Below are positions 1-5,226 of a stretch of 5,226 nucleotides of DNA, piece after piece. Source of the DNA: Chloroflexota bacterium (GTDB lineage Bacteria > Chloroflexota > Anaerolineae > UBA1429). Within the stretch, counting starts at the first letter, position 1; every line of letters starts with the position of its first letter. The stretch lies in NCBI GenBank assembly GCA_012515695.1, contig JAAYXX010000021.1, positions 1-5,226 of the forward strand, in the 5' to 3' direction. The position numbers were made by a program, and so were the translations under genes. Under the pieces are notes generated by a model. It was not told the DNA's origin. It did not search any database and was given only the letters and a program-made list of their open reading frames with translations.

Positions 1-171
1 TACGAGGGGCCTGCGATATAGGCGCTCGTTGCAGGCACGCTATCCCGGCGCACAAAAGCGCGGCAGTCACTCATCTCCTGGATCGTGTTGTCGGTGTTGA
101 TCGCCCGAAGGTTTTGGTAGTTGGCGCGAGAGGCCAAGCAATAAGTAGTGTGGGAAAGGAAGTATGGCGCG
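1..171. other. Upstream non-coding stretch, no gene recognised
   Basis: I see no recognisable gene here on either strand. One + strand frame stays open from base 3 to a stop at 207-209, overlapping the flavodoxin start, but it has no start codon and its translation resembles no family I know. It could be the end of an upstream gene or chance openness in GC-rich DNA. The flavodoxin promoter probably lies in this stretch, but I found no convincing -35/-10 pair with normal spacing. Confidence 0.4.
157..162 (+). promoter_or_regulatory. Ribosome binding site of the flavodoxin gene
   Basis: AGGAAG, inside a purine-rich stretch at 152-162, lies 9 bases before the ATG at 172. This spacing supports the ATG at 172 over the GTG at 148, which would lie upstream of this site. 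Confidence 0.6.
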
Positions 172-654
172 ATGAAAGCTCTGGTAGTGTACGATTCGTT
201 CTTTGGTAACACGGAGCAGATCGCCCGCGCAGTTGGAGAGGCGCTCCAGTCGGCTGGCGATGTGGAGGTGCGCCGGGTCACTGATGTTACGCCAGACCAA
301 CTGGCTGGCTTTGACCTGGTGATTGTTGGCTCGCCCACCCGGGCGTTCAGGCCCTCGCCGAATACCAAGGCATTTTTGGACGCGATTCCCGCCGAAGGGT
401 TGCGAGGGATCAAGGTAGCTGCCTTTGATACGCGCATTGCCCCTGAAGACGTGAAATCGGGCGGTGGCGTGCTCAAGTTCTTTGCCAAGATGTTTGGCTA
501 TGCCGCCGACCCGATGGCGAAAAAGCTCCAGCAGAAGGGGGGCACGTTGGTCGCCCAGCCGGAGGGGTTCTATGTGCTAGACTCGGAAGGACCTCTGCGC
601 GACGGCGAGCTGGACCGGGCGGCGGATTGGGCCAGGCACATCGCAGCAGCGTAG
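172..654 (+). CDS. Flavodoxin family protein (short, FMN-binding type)
   Basis: The 160-residue product is a probable soluble cytoplasmic electron carrier with a flavodoxin fold. What is seen: an N-terminal beta strand (KALVVYDS, residues 2-9) runs into an FMN phosphate-binding loop of the form S-x-x-G-N-T (S9 to T14) followed by a helix (EQIARAVGEAL). The next conserved strand, DLVIVGSPT (48-56), leads into the loop that in this family contacts the isoalloxazine ring, and the strand KVAAFDTRI (81-89) follows. The length is close to short-chain flavodoxins. I chose the ATG at 172 because AGGAAG lies 9 bases upstream and the protein then begins directly at the first beta strand. A GTG at 148 in the same frame would add eight residues of no family resemblance. 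No redox partner gene is nearby, so the pathway is unknown. A flavodoxin-like NAD(P)H reductase is possible, but nothing beyond the flavodoxin core is present. Confidence 0.88.
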   Translation: MKALVVYDSFFGNTEQIARAVGEALQSAGDVEVRRVTDVTPDQLAGFDLVIVGSPTRAFRPSPNTKAFLDAIPAEGLRGIKVAAFDTRIAPEDVKSGGGVLKFFAKMFGYAADPMAKKLQQKGGTLVAQPEGFYVLDSEGPLRDGELDRAADWARHIAAA

Positions 655-725
655 CCGACGACTGAGTAGCAGGCTGCCTCCCGCCAGCGCATAAAACCGA
701 TGCTGTATCTTCTGGCCGCGATTTG

Positions 726-761
726 CAGGTTCTACATTTGTCCCGGCTGTCAGGTTCTATA
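726..761 (+). repeat. Direct repeat CAGGTTCTA x2 upstream of toroid gene
   Basis: CAGGTTCTA occurs at 726-734 and again at 751-759. The match extends to 10 of 11 bases (CAGGTTCTACA against CAGGTTCTATA). The copies start 25 bases apart, about two and a half helical turns. They sit between the flavodoxin stop (654) and the ribosome binding site of the next gene. The position would suit a regulator-binding site or promoter elements, but no -35/-10 pair with standard spacing is clear, and a chance repeat is possible. The function is inference only. Confidence 0.4.
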
Positions 762-782
762 GCTGCTGGGGGGCGCGGCAAG

Positions 783-789
783 AAAGGGG
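783..789 (+). promoter_or_regulatory. Ribosome binding site of the toroid-protein gene
   Basis: AAAGGGG lies 5 bases before the ATG at 795. It decides the start: a TTG at 723 in the same frame would add 24 residues of low-complexity sequence (translated from the repeat-bearing leader), and no comparable purine-rich site precedes it. Confidence 0.55.
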
Positions 790-794
790 TTGAC

Positions 795-1703
795 ATGCTC
801 CAATGGCAAGACCGTCTGAATGGCGATCCGCTGGGCTGGCTGCTCGATGCCGAGAACCCGTCTGTGCGCTACTGGACGCTGGTTGACCTGCTCGACCGCC
901 CCGCGAACGACCCGGATGTGCAGGCTACCAGGGCGGCCATTGCCCGGCAACCGCTGGTGCAGCAGTTGTTCGCGCTTCAGCAACCGGCGGGGCATTGGGG
1001 AGCCGATGAGACCAGGCCCTATAGCGCTGAGGGGACGATGGGCGTGCTTGCCATGCTGCATATGCTCGGCGTCCCTCCGGACGAGCGTACTGCTGCTGGC
1101 TGTGACTCGCTGCTCAGGAATTGCCAGCACGCGAGCGGCGGCTTTTCCATGACCAGGAACATCCGCAGCGGCATATTCCCCTGTACCACTGGCGGGCGCC
1201 TGCCCATGCTGGTGTATTTCGGCCTGGGAGATGATCCCCGCGTGCGGGCCGCTTTTGCGTTCCTCGTCGAAAGCATGTCCGCCGACAACGCGCTCGTCTG
1301 TGGGCGATACCAGCATCAGCCGTGTTTGTGGGGGGCTATCGCGGCGCTCAAGGCGCTGGCGGTTCTCCCGGCGGATATGCGCTCGGCGCAATCCGAGCGC
1401 GTGGTGCAGCGTTTGGCGGATGCGCTGCTGGATGCCAGGTATGATTTCGATGGAGAGCACAAGCGTTGGCTCACCTTTGGGGTGCCGCGCGCGTGGGACC
1501 TGCTCAGTGCGCTGAGGGCGCTGGCGATGCACGGCTATGCGCGTGATGCGCGGTGCGCGCCGCTGCTCAAGTTGGTGCTGGAGCGCCAGGACGCGCAGGG
1601 GCGCTGGGTGTGCGGCTCGACTTCTCGCACGTGGCCGATAGAAAAGCGCAATCAGCCCAGCAAGTGGGTGACGCTGGATGCGCTGTGCGTGTTAAAGCGG
1701 TGA
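795..1703 (+). CDS. Prenyltransferase/squalene-oxidase repeat (alpha-alpha toroid) protein, function unknown
   Basis: The 302-residue product looks like a single alpha/alpha-toroid domain of the terpenoid cyclase/prenyltransferase fold. What is seen: three QW-like motifs of the form Q-x-x-x-G-x-W/F at Q62-W68 (QQPAGHW), Q111-F117 (QHASGGF) and Q265-W271 (QDAQGRW), separated by helix-forming segments. The DxDD acid motif of squalene-hopene cyclases is missing, and the protein is about half the usual cyclase length, so triterpene cyclisation is unlikely. Notable residues are Cys130 (FPCTTGG), Cys169 and Cys177 (QPCLWGA), whose spacing might form a metal or thiol site; this is speculation. There is no signal peptide or membrane segment, so it is probably cytoplasmic. 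From memory, similar proteins are sometimes labelled 'nitrogen fixation protein NifH' in databases; this one has no P-loop and is not nitrogenase reductase. It lies 140 bases after the flavodoxin gene on the same strand, so co-transcription is possible but not shown. Confidence 0.78.
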   Translation: MLQWQDRLNGDPLGWLLDAENPSVRYWTLVDLLDRPANDPDVQATRAAIARQPLVQQLFALQQPAGHWGADETRPYSAEGTMGVLAMLHMLGVPPDERTAAGCDSLLRNCQHASGGFSMTRNIRSGIFPCTTGGRLPMLVYFGLGDDPRVRAAFAFLVESMSADNALVCGRYQHQPCLWGAIAALKALAVLPADMRSAQSERVVQRLADALLDARYDFDGEHKRWLTFGVPRAWDLLSALRALAMHGYARDARCAPLLKLVLERQDAQGRWVCGSTSRTWPIEKRNQPSKWVTLDALCVLKR

Positions 1704-1783
1704 TGTTCCCGTAGGCGCGGTTTCCATGATTGGTGAGTTTTTTGTGTAGGCATACCCTCACCCGCGGCTCTCCCTCATCCTAA

Positions 1784-1803
1784 CCTTCTCCCCAGGGAGA
1801 AGG
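1784..1803. repeat. Perfect 9-bp inverted repeat, pyrimidine/purine hairpin
   Basis: CCTTCTCCC (1784-1792) pairs perfectly with GGGAGAAGG (1795-1803) across two bases. A real hairpin would open the innermost pair and use a four-base loop. The pyrimidine-rich left half extends upstream as a CCCTC-rich run from about 1755. This type of CCCTCTCCC...GGGAGAGGG palindrome resembles dispersed intergenic repeats; copy number elsewhere in the genome cannot be seen from this window. Confidence 0.7.
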
Positions 1804-1812
1804 AACCAGATG

Positions 1813-1833
1813 CCCTCTCCCAAAGGGCGAGGG
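1813..1833. repeat. 9-bp inverted repeat with one mismatch
   Basis: CCCTCTCCC (1813-1821) pairs with GGGCGAGGG (1825-1833) around an AAA loop, with a single T/C mismatch in the middle of the stem. It is a near copy of the palindrome 10 bases upstream, so the two look like a tandem duplication of one element with later divergence. Its right arm forms part of a direct repeat found again at 1966-1979. Confidence 0.65.
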
Positions 1834-1856
1834 TGCTGCTTCTTGTGAAGCGGGAG

Positions 1857-1914
1857 TTGGACCGCCGCCATCCTTGGCGGCTTGTATTATGCCGGCTGGA
1901 AGCCGGCGGTCCAA
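1857..1914. repeat. Three-way-junction palindrome (REP/MITE-like)
   Basis: The ends TTGGACC (1857-1863) and GGTCCAA (1908-1914) are perfectly complementary and enclose two perfect 7-bp hairpins: GCCGCCA/TGGCGGC (1864-1870 with 1875-1881, loop TCCT) and GCCGGCT/AGCCGGC (1891-1897 with 1901-1907, loop GGA). A 9-base AT-rich linker separates them. Read differently, the outer stem extends to 11 perfect pairs (1857-1867 with 1904-1914) at the expense of the inner hairpins, so two alternative folds exist. The compact, fully paired layout resembles a short non-autonomous repeat rather than a gene. No transposase or RAYT gene is present in the window. Confidence 0.7.
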
Positions 1915-1917
1915 TTT

Positions 1918-1944
1918 GTAGGCGCGCCAGGATGGCGCGGCTAC
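1918..1944. repeat. GC-rich hairpin with GGA triloop
   Basis: GTAG (1918-1921) pairs with CTAC (1941-1944). After one G/G mismatch, a perfect 7-bp stem follows (1923-1929 with 1933-1939, CGCGCCA/TGGCGCG), closed by a GGA loop. The same GGA loop closes the hairpin at 1891-1907. On the opposite strand its core reads CGCCATCCTGGCG, one base shorter than CGCCATCCTTGGCG at 1866-1879 on the + strand, so it is an inverted, diverged copy of that module. Confidence 0.7.
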
Positions 1945-1984
1945 CTGTCCGCCCTTGAACCCACTGGGAGAGGGTGCTGTCTTT

Positions 1985-3898
1985 TCACGCGATGGACGAC
2001 GCGGATAGGTCCAGCTCTTCACCCGCAGAAGGCTCGGCGTTGGCTGGCTCGGCCTGAGCTTCCTCTTCCTGGCGGCGAAACTGGCTCATATACAGGCCGT
2101 GGTACACGCCGCCCTGGGCCAGCAACGTCTGGTGCGTGCCCCGCTCGACGATTTTCCCGTTTTGAATGACGATCACCTGATCGGCGTTGCGGATGGTGCT
2201 CAGGCGGTGGGCGATGACGATGCTGGTGCGCCCCTTGAGCAGTTCCGCCAGCGCGCGCTGGATCAGCAACTCTGTGCGCGTATCCACCGAACTGGTGGCC
2301 TCGTCCAGCACGAGGATGCGCGGGTTGTTGAGCACCGCCCGCGCAATAGCCAACAATTGCCGATATCCCTGGCTCAACGTGGCCCCGCGCTCGCCCACTT
2401 GCGTCTCATAGCCCTGGGGCAGCCGCTCGATGAAGGAATGGGCATTCGCCAGCTTGGCCGCCGCGATCACCTCTTCGTCGGTGGCATCGGGCCGCCCGTA
2501 GCGAATGTTCTGCATGATGGTGCCAGAGAACAAAAAGGTGTCTTGCGGCACCATGCCGATTTGCTCGCGCAAGCTGGCGTTTGTGATCTCGCGCAGGTCG
2601 TGGCCGTCAATGCGGATGGCTCCCTCGTCCACATCGTAAAACCGCATGAGCAGGCTGACCATCGTGGTCTTGCCCGATCCGGTAGGCCCCACCAGGGCCA
2701 CCATCTGGCCGGGTTCCACCTTGAGCGAAACGTCCTGCAATACCGGCTCGTTCTCCGTGTAGCGGAACGAGACGTGATCATATTCGATGTGCCCCTCGGC
2801 TGGCGGCAGGGCGATGGCGTCGGGAGCATCCATCACCTCTGGCTGGACATCCAGCAGGTCAAAGATGCGTTCGGCCCCAGCGACGGCTGCCTGGAACTGG
2901 GCGTACATGTTGGCCATCTCGCTGATGGGCATATAGAACCGCCGGGTGTAGGTCAGGAAGGACACGATGAGACCGATGGAGACCAGCGGCGGGCTATACA
3001 TCAGGAAGAGATAGCCGCCAAAGCCGGTCACGATAGCCAGGGCGATGGTCGTCAACACATCCAGCGCGGGCATCAAAAAGGACGACAGCGTTTCGGCCTG
3101 CACGTTGGCCGTCCGGTTGCGGGCGTTGACCTCCTGGAACTCTTGCATGGTGTGCGATTCGCGGCTAAACGCCTGCACTTCGCGCACGCCCGAGATGTTC
3201 TCTTGTAGTTCGGCGCTCACCTCGCCGATGGTTCTGCGCGTCTGGCGATAGGCCGAGCGCACGCGCCGAGAGAACACGAGGGTTAGCAGCAACACCAGCG
3301 GCAGGGCGGTATAAGAGGCCAGCGCCAGACGCCAGTTGAGCGAGATCATAGATGCCACAATGCCCACCAGGGTCAACGTGGTCCGCAAAATCCGCATCAA
3401 GCCTTCGCCGAACATCTGGTTGATGATCTGCGTATCGTTCGCCAGGCGGCTCATCAGGTCGCCGGTTTCGTGGCTGGAAAAAAACTTTAGTGATAGGCTC
3501 TGGATATGTTCAAATATCTGCGAACGCAGCTTGAGCAGCATAGACTGTGAAATGCGTACCATCAGGCGGAACTGGAACACCTGGAGCGCCCAACTCAACA
3601 AAAAGGTGACGGCCAGCAGCCCCATCACGACGTTCAGGCCCTGGAGGCGGCTCACCCCGTCCCCCAACAGCGCGGTTAGCCATGCCGCGCGCTGTATCCC
3701 CTCGGCGGGGTCGATGAACTGGTCCACAGCTACGCCGATCAGATAGGGGCCAGCCAACTCGGCCAGCGTGCCCACTATGAGCAGCACCCCGATGAGGGCC
3801 AGCTTGGCCTTGAAGGGGGCCAGATAGGGCAGCAGGCGACGCGCCACTTTGCTTGGGTCTTGAATCTTGGTCGGTTGGACTGCCATTGGATGACTCAT
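1985..3898 (-). CDS. ABC exporter half-transporter, catalytic (TM288-like) subunit
   Basis: The complete 637-residue product is a type IV (ABCB-like) exporter half: membrane domain first, ATPase domain second. About six membrane helices are seen (roughly 33-58, 88-108, 165-186, 189-209, 275-300, 303-325), with coupling segments near 134-160 and 228-247. In the ATPase domain: A-loop Tyr380, Walker A GPTGSGKT (404-411), Q-loop Gln452, VGERG X-loop (501-505), Walker B ending in Asp532 with catalytic Glu533, D-loop SSVD (536-539) and switch His564. The signature is LSQGY (508-512), not LSGGQ. The C-terminus is an acidic, Ala/Glu-rich tail of about 30 residues, probably disordered. The start overlaps the stop of the upstream half-transporter by 4 bases and has a strong ribosome site. 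With that partner it should form a heterodimer that exports an unknown substrate, possibly a drug, lipid or peptide. The consensus ATP site would use this subunit's Walker motifs. Confidence 0.93.
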   Translation of the reverse strand: MSHPMAVQPTKIQDPSKVARRLLPYLAPFKAKLALIGVLLIVGTLAELAGPYLIGVAVDQFIDPAEGIQRAAWLTALLGDGVSRLQGLNVVMGLLAVTFLLSWALQVFQFRLMVRISQSMLLKLRSQIFEHIQSLSLKFFSSHETGDLMSRLANDTQIINQMFGEGLMRILRTTLTLVGIVASMISLNWRLALASYTALPLVLLLTLVFSRRVRSAYRQTRRTIGEVSAELQENISGVREVQAFSRESHTMQEFQEVNARNRTANVQAETLSSFLMPALDVLTTIALAIVTGFGGYLFLMYSPPLVSIGLIVSFLTYTRRFYMPISEMANMYAQFQAAVAGAERIFDLLDVQPEVMDAPDAIALPPAEGHIEYDHVSFRYTENEPVLQDVSLKVEPGQMVALVGPTGSGKTTMVSLLMRFYDVDEGAIRIDGHDLREITNASLREQIGMVPQDTFLFSGTIMQNIRYGRPDATDEEVIAAAKLANAHSFIERLPQGYETQVGERGATLSQGYRQLLAIARAVLNNPRILVLDEATSSVDTRTELLIQRALAELLKGRTSIVIAHRLSTIRNADQVIVIQNGKIVERGTHQTLLAQGGVYHGLYMSQFRRQEEEAQAEPANAEPSAGEELDLSASSIA

Positions 3899-5226
3899 GC
3901 TTGCACCTCCGCAGGCGATATTGTGCCCGTGTCCAGGCGCAAATCGCGCTCATCCTGAAGCTGCGAGTTGTATATTTGGGTATACAGTTCGCTGTTGGCG
4001 ATCAATTCCTCGTGGACGCCCCTGGCAACGATCTCGCCCTTGTCCAGCACCAAAATCTGGTCTGCATTGAGCACCGTCGCCACGCGCTGGGCAATGACAA
4101 AGCTGGTGCGCCCTTGCATCAGGCGCTGGAGCGCCTGTTGGATGCGGTACTCGGTAGCCAGGTCTACGCTGGAGGTCGAGTCGTCCAGGATGAGGATTTT
4201 GGGGTTTAGGATCAGCGCACGTGCGATGGCGACGCGCTGCTTCTGTCCGCCGGATAGCGTTACCCCGCGCTCGCCGACCCGCGTGTCGTACCCCTCGCTA
4301 AAGCTGGTGATAAAGTCGTGCGCTTCGGCGGCTTTGGCCGCTTCTATGACTTCTTCCAGGGTCGCATCGGGTCGCCCGAAGGCGATGTTCTCGCGAATAG
4401 TGCCCTCGAACAGGGTCGTTTCCTGCAACACAATCCCGATCTGCTCGCGCAGGGAGTCAATTTGCAGGTCGCGCACATCGTGGCCGTCAATCGTCACCCG
4501 CCCCTCGGTCTCGTCGTAGAAACGCGGGATCAGGTTGATGATGGTGGATTTGCCCGAGCCGGTAGCGCCCAACAGGGCGATGGTCTGGCCCGGCTCGGCG
4601 ACAAAGCTGACCTTGTTCAGCACCGGCTCGCCGCCCTGATAGTAGCGAAAAGTGACATCCTCAAAGGCCACCCGCCCCTCGATGGCAGGCAGGGGAATGG
4701 CGTCCGGCTTTTCGATGACCTCGGACTCGGCGTCCAGTATATCGAATACGCGCTCGGCGGAGGCCGCCGCCGATGACATCATGGCGATGATCATGCCCAG
4801 CATCATCACCGGGAAGAACGCCTGCATCATGTAGCTGTTAAAGGCCACCAGTTCGCCGATGGTCAGCCCCCCTATGATGACCCGCGAGCCGCCGATCCAG
4901 TAGATCAACAGTGTGGCGATGTTCGCCAGGCCGAAAACTGTGGGAAAGGCCAGCGACAAAATGCGGTTCACCTGGATGTTGATGTCATAGAACTCGCGAT
5001 TGGCCGCCTCATACCGTCGGGTCTCGTAATCCTCGCGCACGAACGCCTTGACGACCCGAATCCCGGCCACGTTCTCTTGCAGGATGGTGTTCAGGTTGCC
5101 CAGCCGCTCCCGAATTTTCATGAACAGGGGCATGGCCCGGCCAGCAAAAGCGCCAAAGGCGATAAACGTCACGGGGATAACCGCCACCATGACGAGGGCC
5201 AGCCGTGCATTGACCGTGAACAGCAA
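3895..5226 (-). CDS. ABC exporter half-transporter, degenerate-site (TM287-like) subunit, 5' partial
   Basis: Partial gene: the frame is open to the window edge, and 443 residues are visible. Alignment by eye with its neighbour (shared N-x-R-L-A-L segment) suggests that roughly 150-180 N-terminal residues, with membrane helices 1-3, lie outside. Seen (numbered from the edge): helix 4 (about 9-27), coupling segment (47-66), helices 5 and 6 (about 93-115 and 128-150), A-loop Tyr195, Walker A GATGSGKS (220-227), Q-loop Gln268, VGERG (317-321), perfect signature LSGGQ (324-328), Walker B ending in Asp348-Asp349, D-loop SSVD (352-355). The catalytic Glu is replaced by Asp349 and the switch His by Gln380. 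Both changes are typical of the degenerate half of heterodimeric exporters such as TM287/288. It is first in the pair on the - strand and overlaps the next gene by 4 bases. Its promoter is outside the window. The substrate is unknown. Confidence 0.92.
   Translation of the reverse strand: MLFTVNARLALVMVAVIPVTFIAFGAFAGRAMPLFMKIRERLGNLNTILQENVAGIRVVKAFVREDYETRRYEAANREFYDINIQVNRILSLAFPTVFGLANIATLLIYWIGGSRVIIGGLTIGELVAFNSYMMQAFFPVMMLGMIIAMMSSAAASAERVFDILDAESEVIEKPDAIPLPAIEGRVAFEDVTFRYYQGGEPVLNKVSFVAEPGQTIALLGATGSGKSTIINLIPRFYDETEGRVTIDGHDVRDLQIDSLREQIGIVLQETTLFEGTIRENIAFGRPDATLEEVIEAAKAAEAHDFITSFSEGYDTRVGERGVTLSGGQKQRVAIARALILNPKILILDDSTSSVDLATEYRIQQALQRLMQGRTSFVIAQRVATVLNADQILVLDKGEIVARGVHEELIANSELYTQIYNSQLQDERDLRLDTGTISPAEVQA
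3904..3910 (-). promoter_or_regulatory. Strong ribosome binding site at the ATGA gene overlap
   Basis: On the - strand GGAGGTG lies within the last codons of the upstream exporter gene, with six bases between GGAGGT and the ATG at 3898-3896. The downstream ATG and upstream TGA share bases as ATGA. The site fixes the start at 3898 rather than the in-frame Met codon four codons later, and points to coupled translation, giving roughly equal amounts of the two subunits. Confidence 0.8.

Larger units (their letters stand above)
1825..1979. repeat. Direct repeat GGGnGAGGGTGCTG bracketing the hairpins
   Basis: The 14-base sequence occurs at 1825-1838 and 1966-1979 with one difference at position 4 (C against A). 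The copies enclose the three-way junction and the GGA hairpin. This may mark the ends of a composite repeat, or a duplication made when the inner element entered an older CCCTCTCCC-type palindrome. It is too long and imperfect to be a typical short target-site duplication. Confidence 0.55.
1704..1984. other. Convergent intergenic spacer with a palindrome cluster
   Basis: This spacer of about 280 bases separates the + strand toroid gene from the - strand exporter gene, whose stop codons face each other. No coding sequence is credible. From about 1784 to 1979 it is almost continuous GC-rich inverted repeats, listed separately. The first 80 bases hold a run of six T (1738-1743) without a convincing stem before it, and GTAGGCGCG (1711-1719), which recurs at the start of the hairpin at 1918. 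The palindromes may also act as two-way transcription stops, although none is followed by a proper T tract. Confidence 0.7.

Noticed and set aside
148..171. GTG at 148 as start of the flavodoxin
   Set aside because: The ATG at 172 has the ribosome site at the right distance and starts at the first beta strand; the extra eight residues have no family support.
3..209. A stop-free + strand frame entering from the left edge and running into the flavodoxin gene
   Set aside because: It has no visible start, no recognisable protein features and overlaps the start of a well-supported gene. It may be the tail of a gene outside the window, but the sequence does not show it.
738..763. TTGTCC ... TATAGC as a sigma-70 promoter for the toroid gene
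   Set aside because: The spacer is only 14 bases, too short for a standard promoter, and the -10 is a partial match.
750..1532. A 260-residue open frame on the - strand, antisense to the toroid gene
   Set aside because: It has no recognisable domain and is Arg/Pro/His-rich as expected for a shadow frame. The + strand frame has clear QW-like motifs and a ribosome binding site.
1738..1743. Run of six T after the toroid gene as an intrinsic terminator
   Set aside because: No GC-rich stem directly precedes it; the best pairing there is three bases (CCA/TGG).
1784..1979. CRISPR array
   Set aside because: The repeats are palindromes of different sequence and spacing, not identical units with regular unique spacers, and no cas gene is present.
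2099..3208. A 369-residue open frame on the + strand, antisense to the complete exporter gene
   Set aside because: It lies wholly inside a gene with all ABC exporter motifs, has no recognisable domain, and reads as composition-driven sequence. Long antisense open frames are expected opposite GC-rich genes.
5224..5226. TTG at the right edge as the true start of the upstream exporter gene
   Set aside because: The protein would begin in the middle of the membrane domain, lacking helices 1-3. It is a leucine codon inside a gene that continues outside the window.

Overview
The window holds four protein-coding genes: two on the + strand in the left third, and two on the - strand filling the right 60 percent. 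The DNA is GC-rich bacterial sequence with good Shine-Dalgarno sites. The gene families and the palindrome-rich spacer would fit a Chloroflexota-like bacterium. That placement is an inference from general resemblance; there is no rRNA or marker gene here to settle it.

Left part, + strand. A short flavodoxin (172-654) is followed after about 140 bases by a 302-residue alpha/alpha-toroid protein of the prenyltransferase/squalene-oxidase repeat type (795-1703). The latter has three QW-like repeats but no cyclase catalytic DxDD motif, so its function is unknown. A 9-base direct repeat (CAGGTTCTA, twice, 25 bases apart) lies in the spacer just upstream of it.

Middle, 1704-1984. This is a non-coding spacer between convergent genes, packed with GC-rich palindromes: two pyrimidine/purine hairpins, a segment that can fold as a three-way junction, and another strong hairpin. 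Two of the hairpins are inverted, slightly diverged copies of one module, and a 14-base near-perfect direct repeat brackets the cluster. It looks like a nested cluster of REP/MITE-like intergenic elements.

Right part, - strand. Two consecutive ABC exporter half-transporters (membrane domain plus ATPase domain) overlap by 4 bases (ATGA). The upstream one (3895-5226) is cut by the window edge and lacks its N-terminal part. The downstream one (1985-3898) is complete. Their ATPase motifs are complementary: the upstream subunit has a perfect LSGGQ but a Walker B Asp-Asp and a Gln in the H-loop; the downstream subunit has the catalytic Glu and His but an altered signature, LSQGY. Together they would make a heterodimeric exporter with one working and one degenerate ATP site, as described for TM287/288, BmrCD and LmrCD. 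The substrate cannot be read from the sequence.

I see no clearly new multi-gene system. The most unusual items are the LSQGY signature motif, the palindrome cluster, and the orphan toroid protein.
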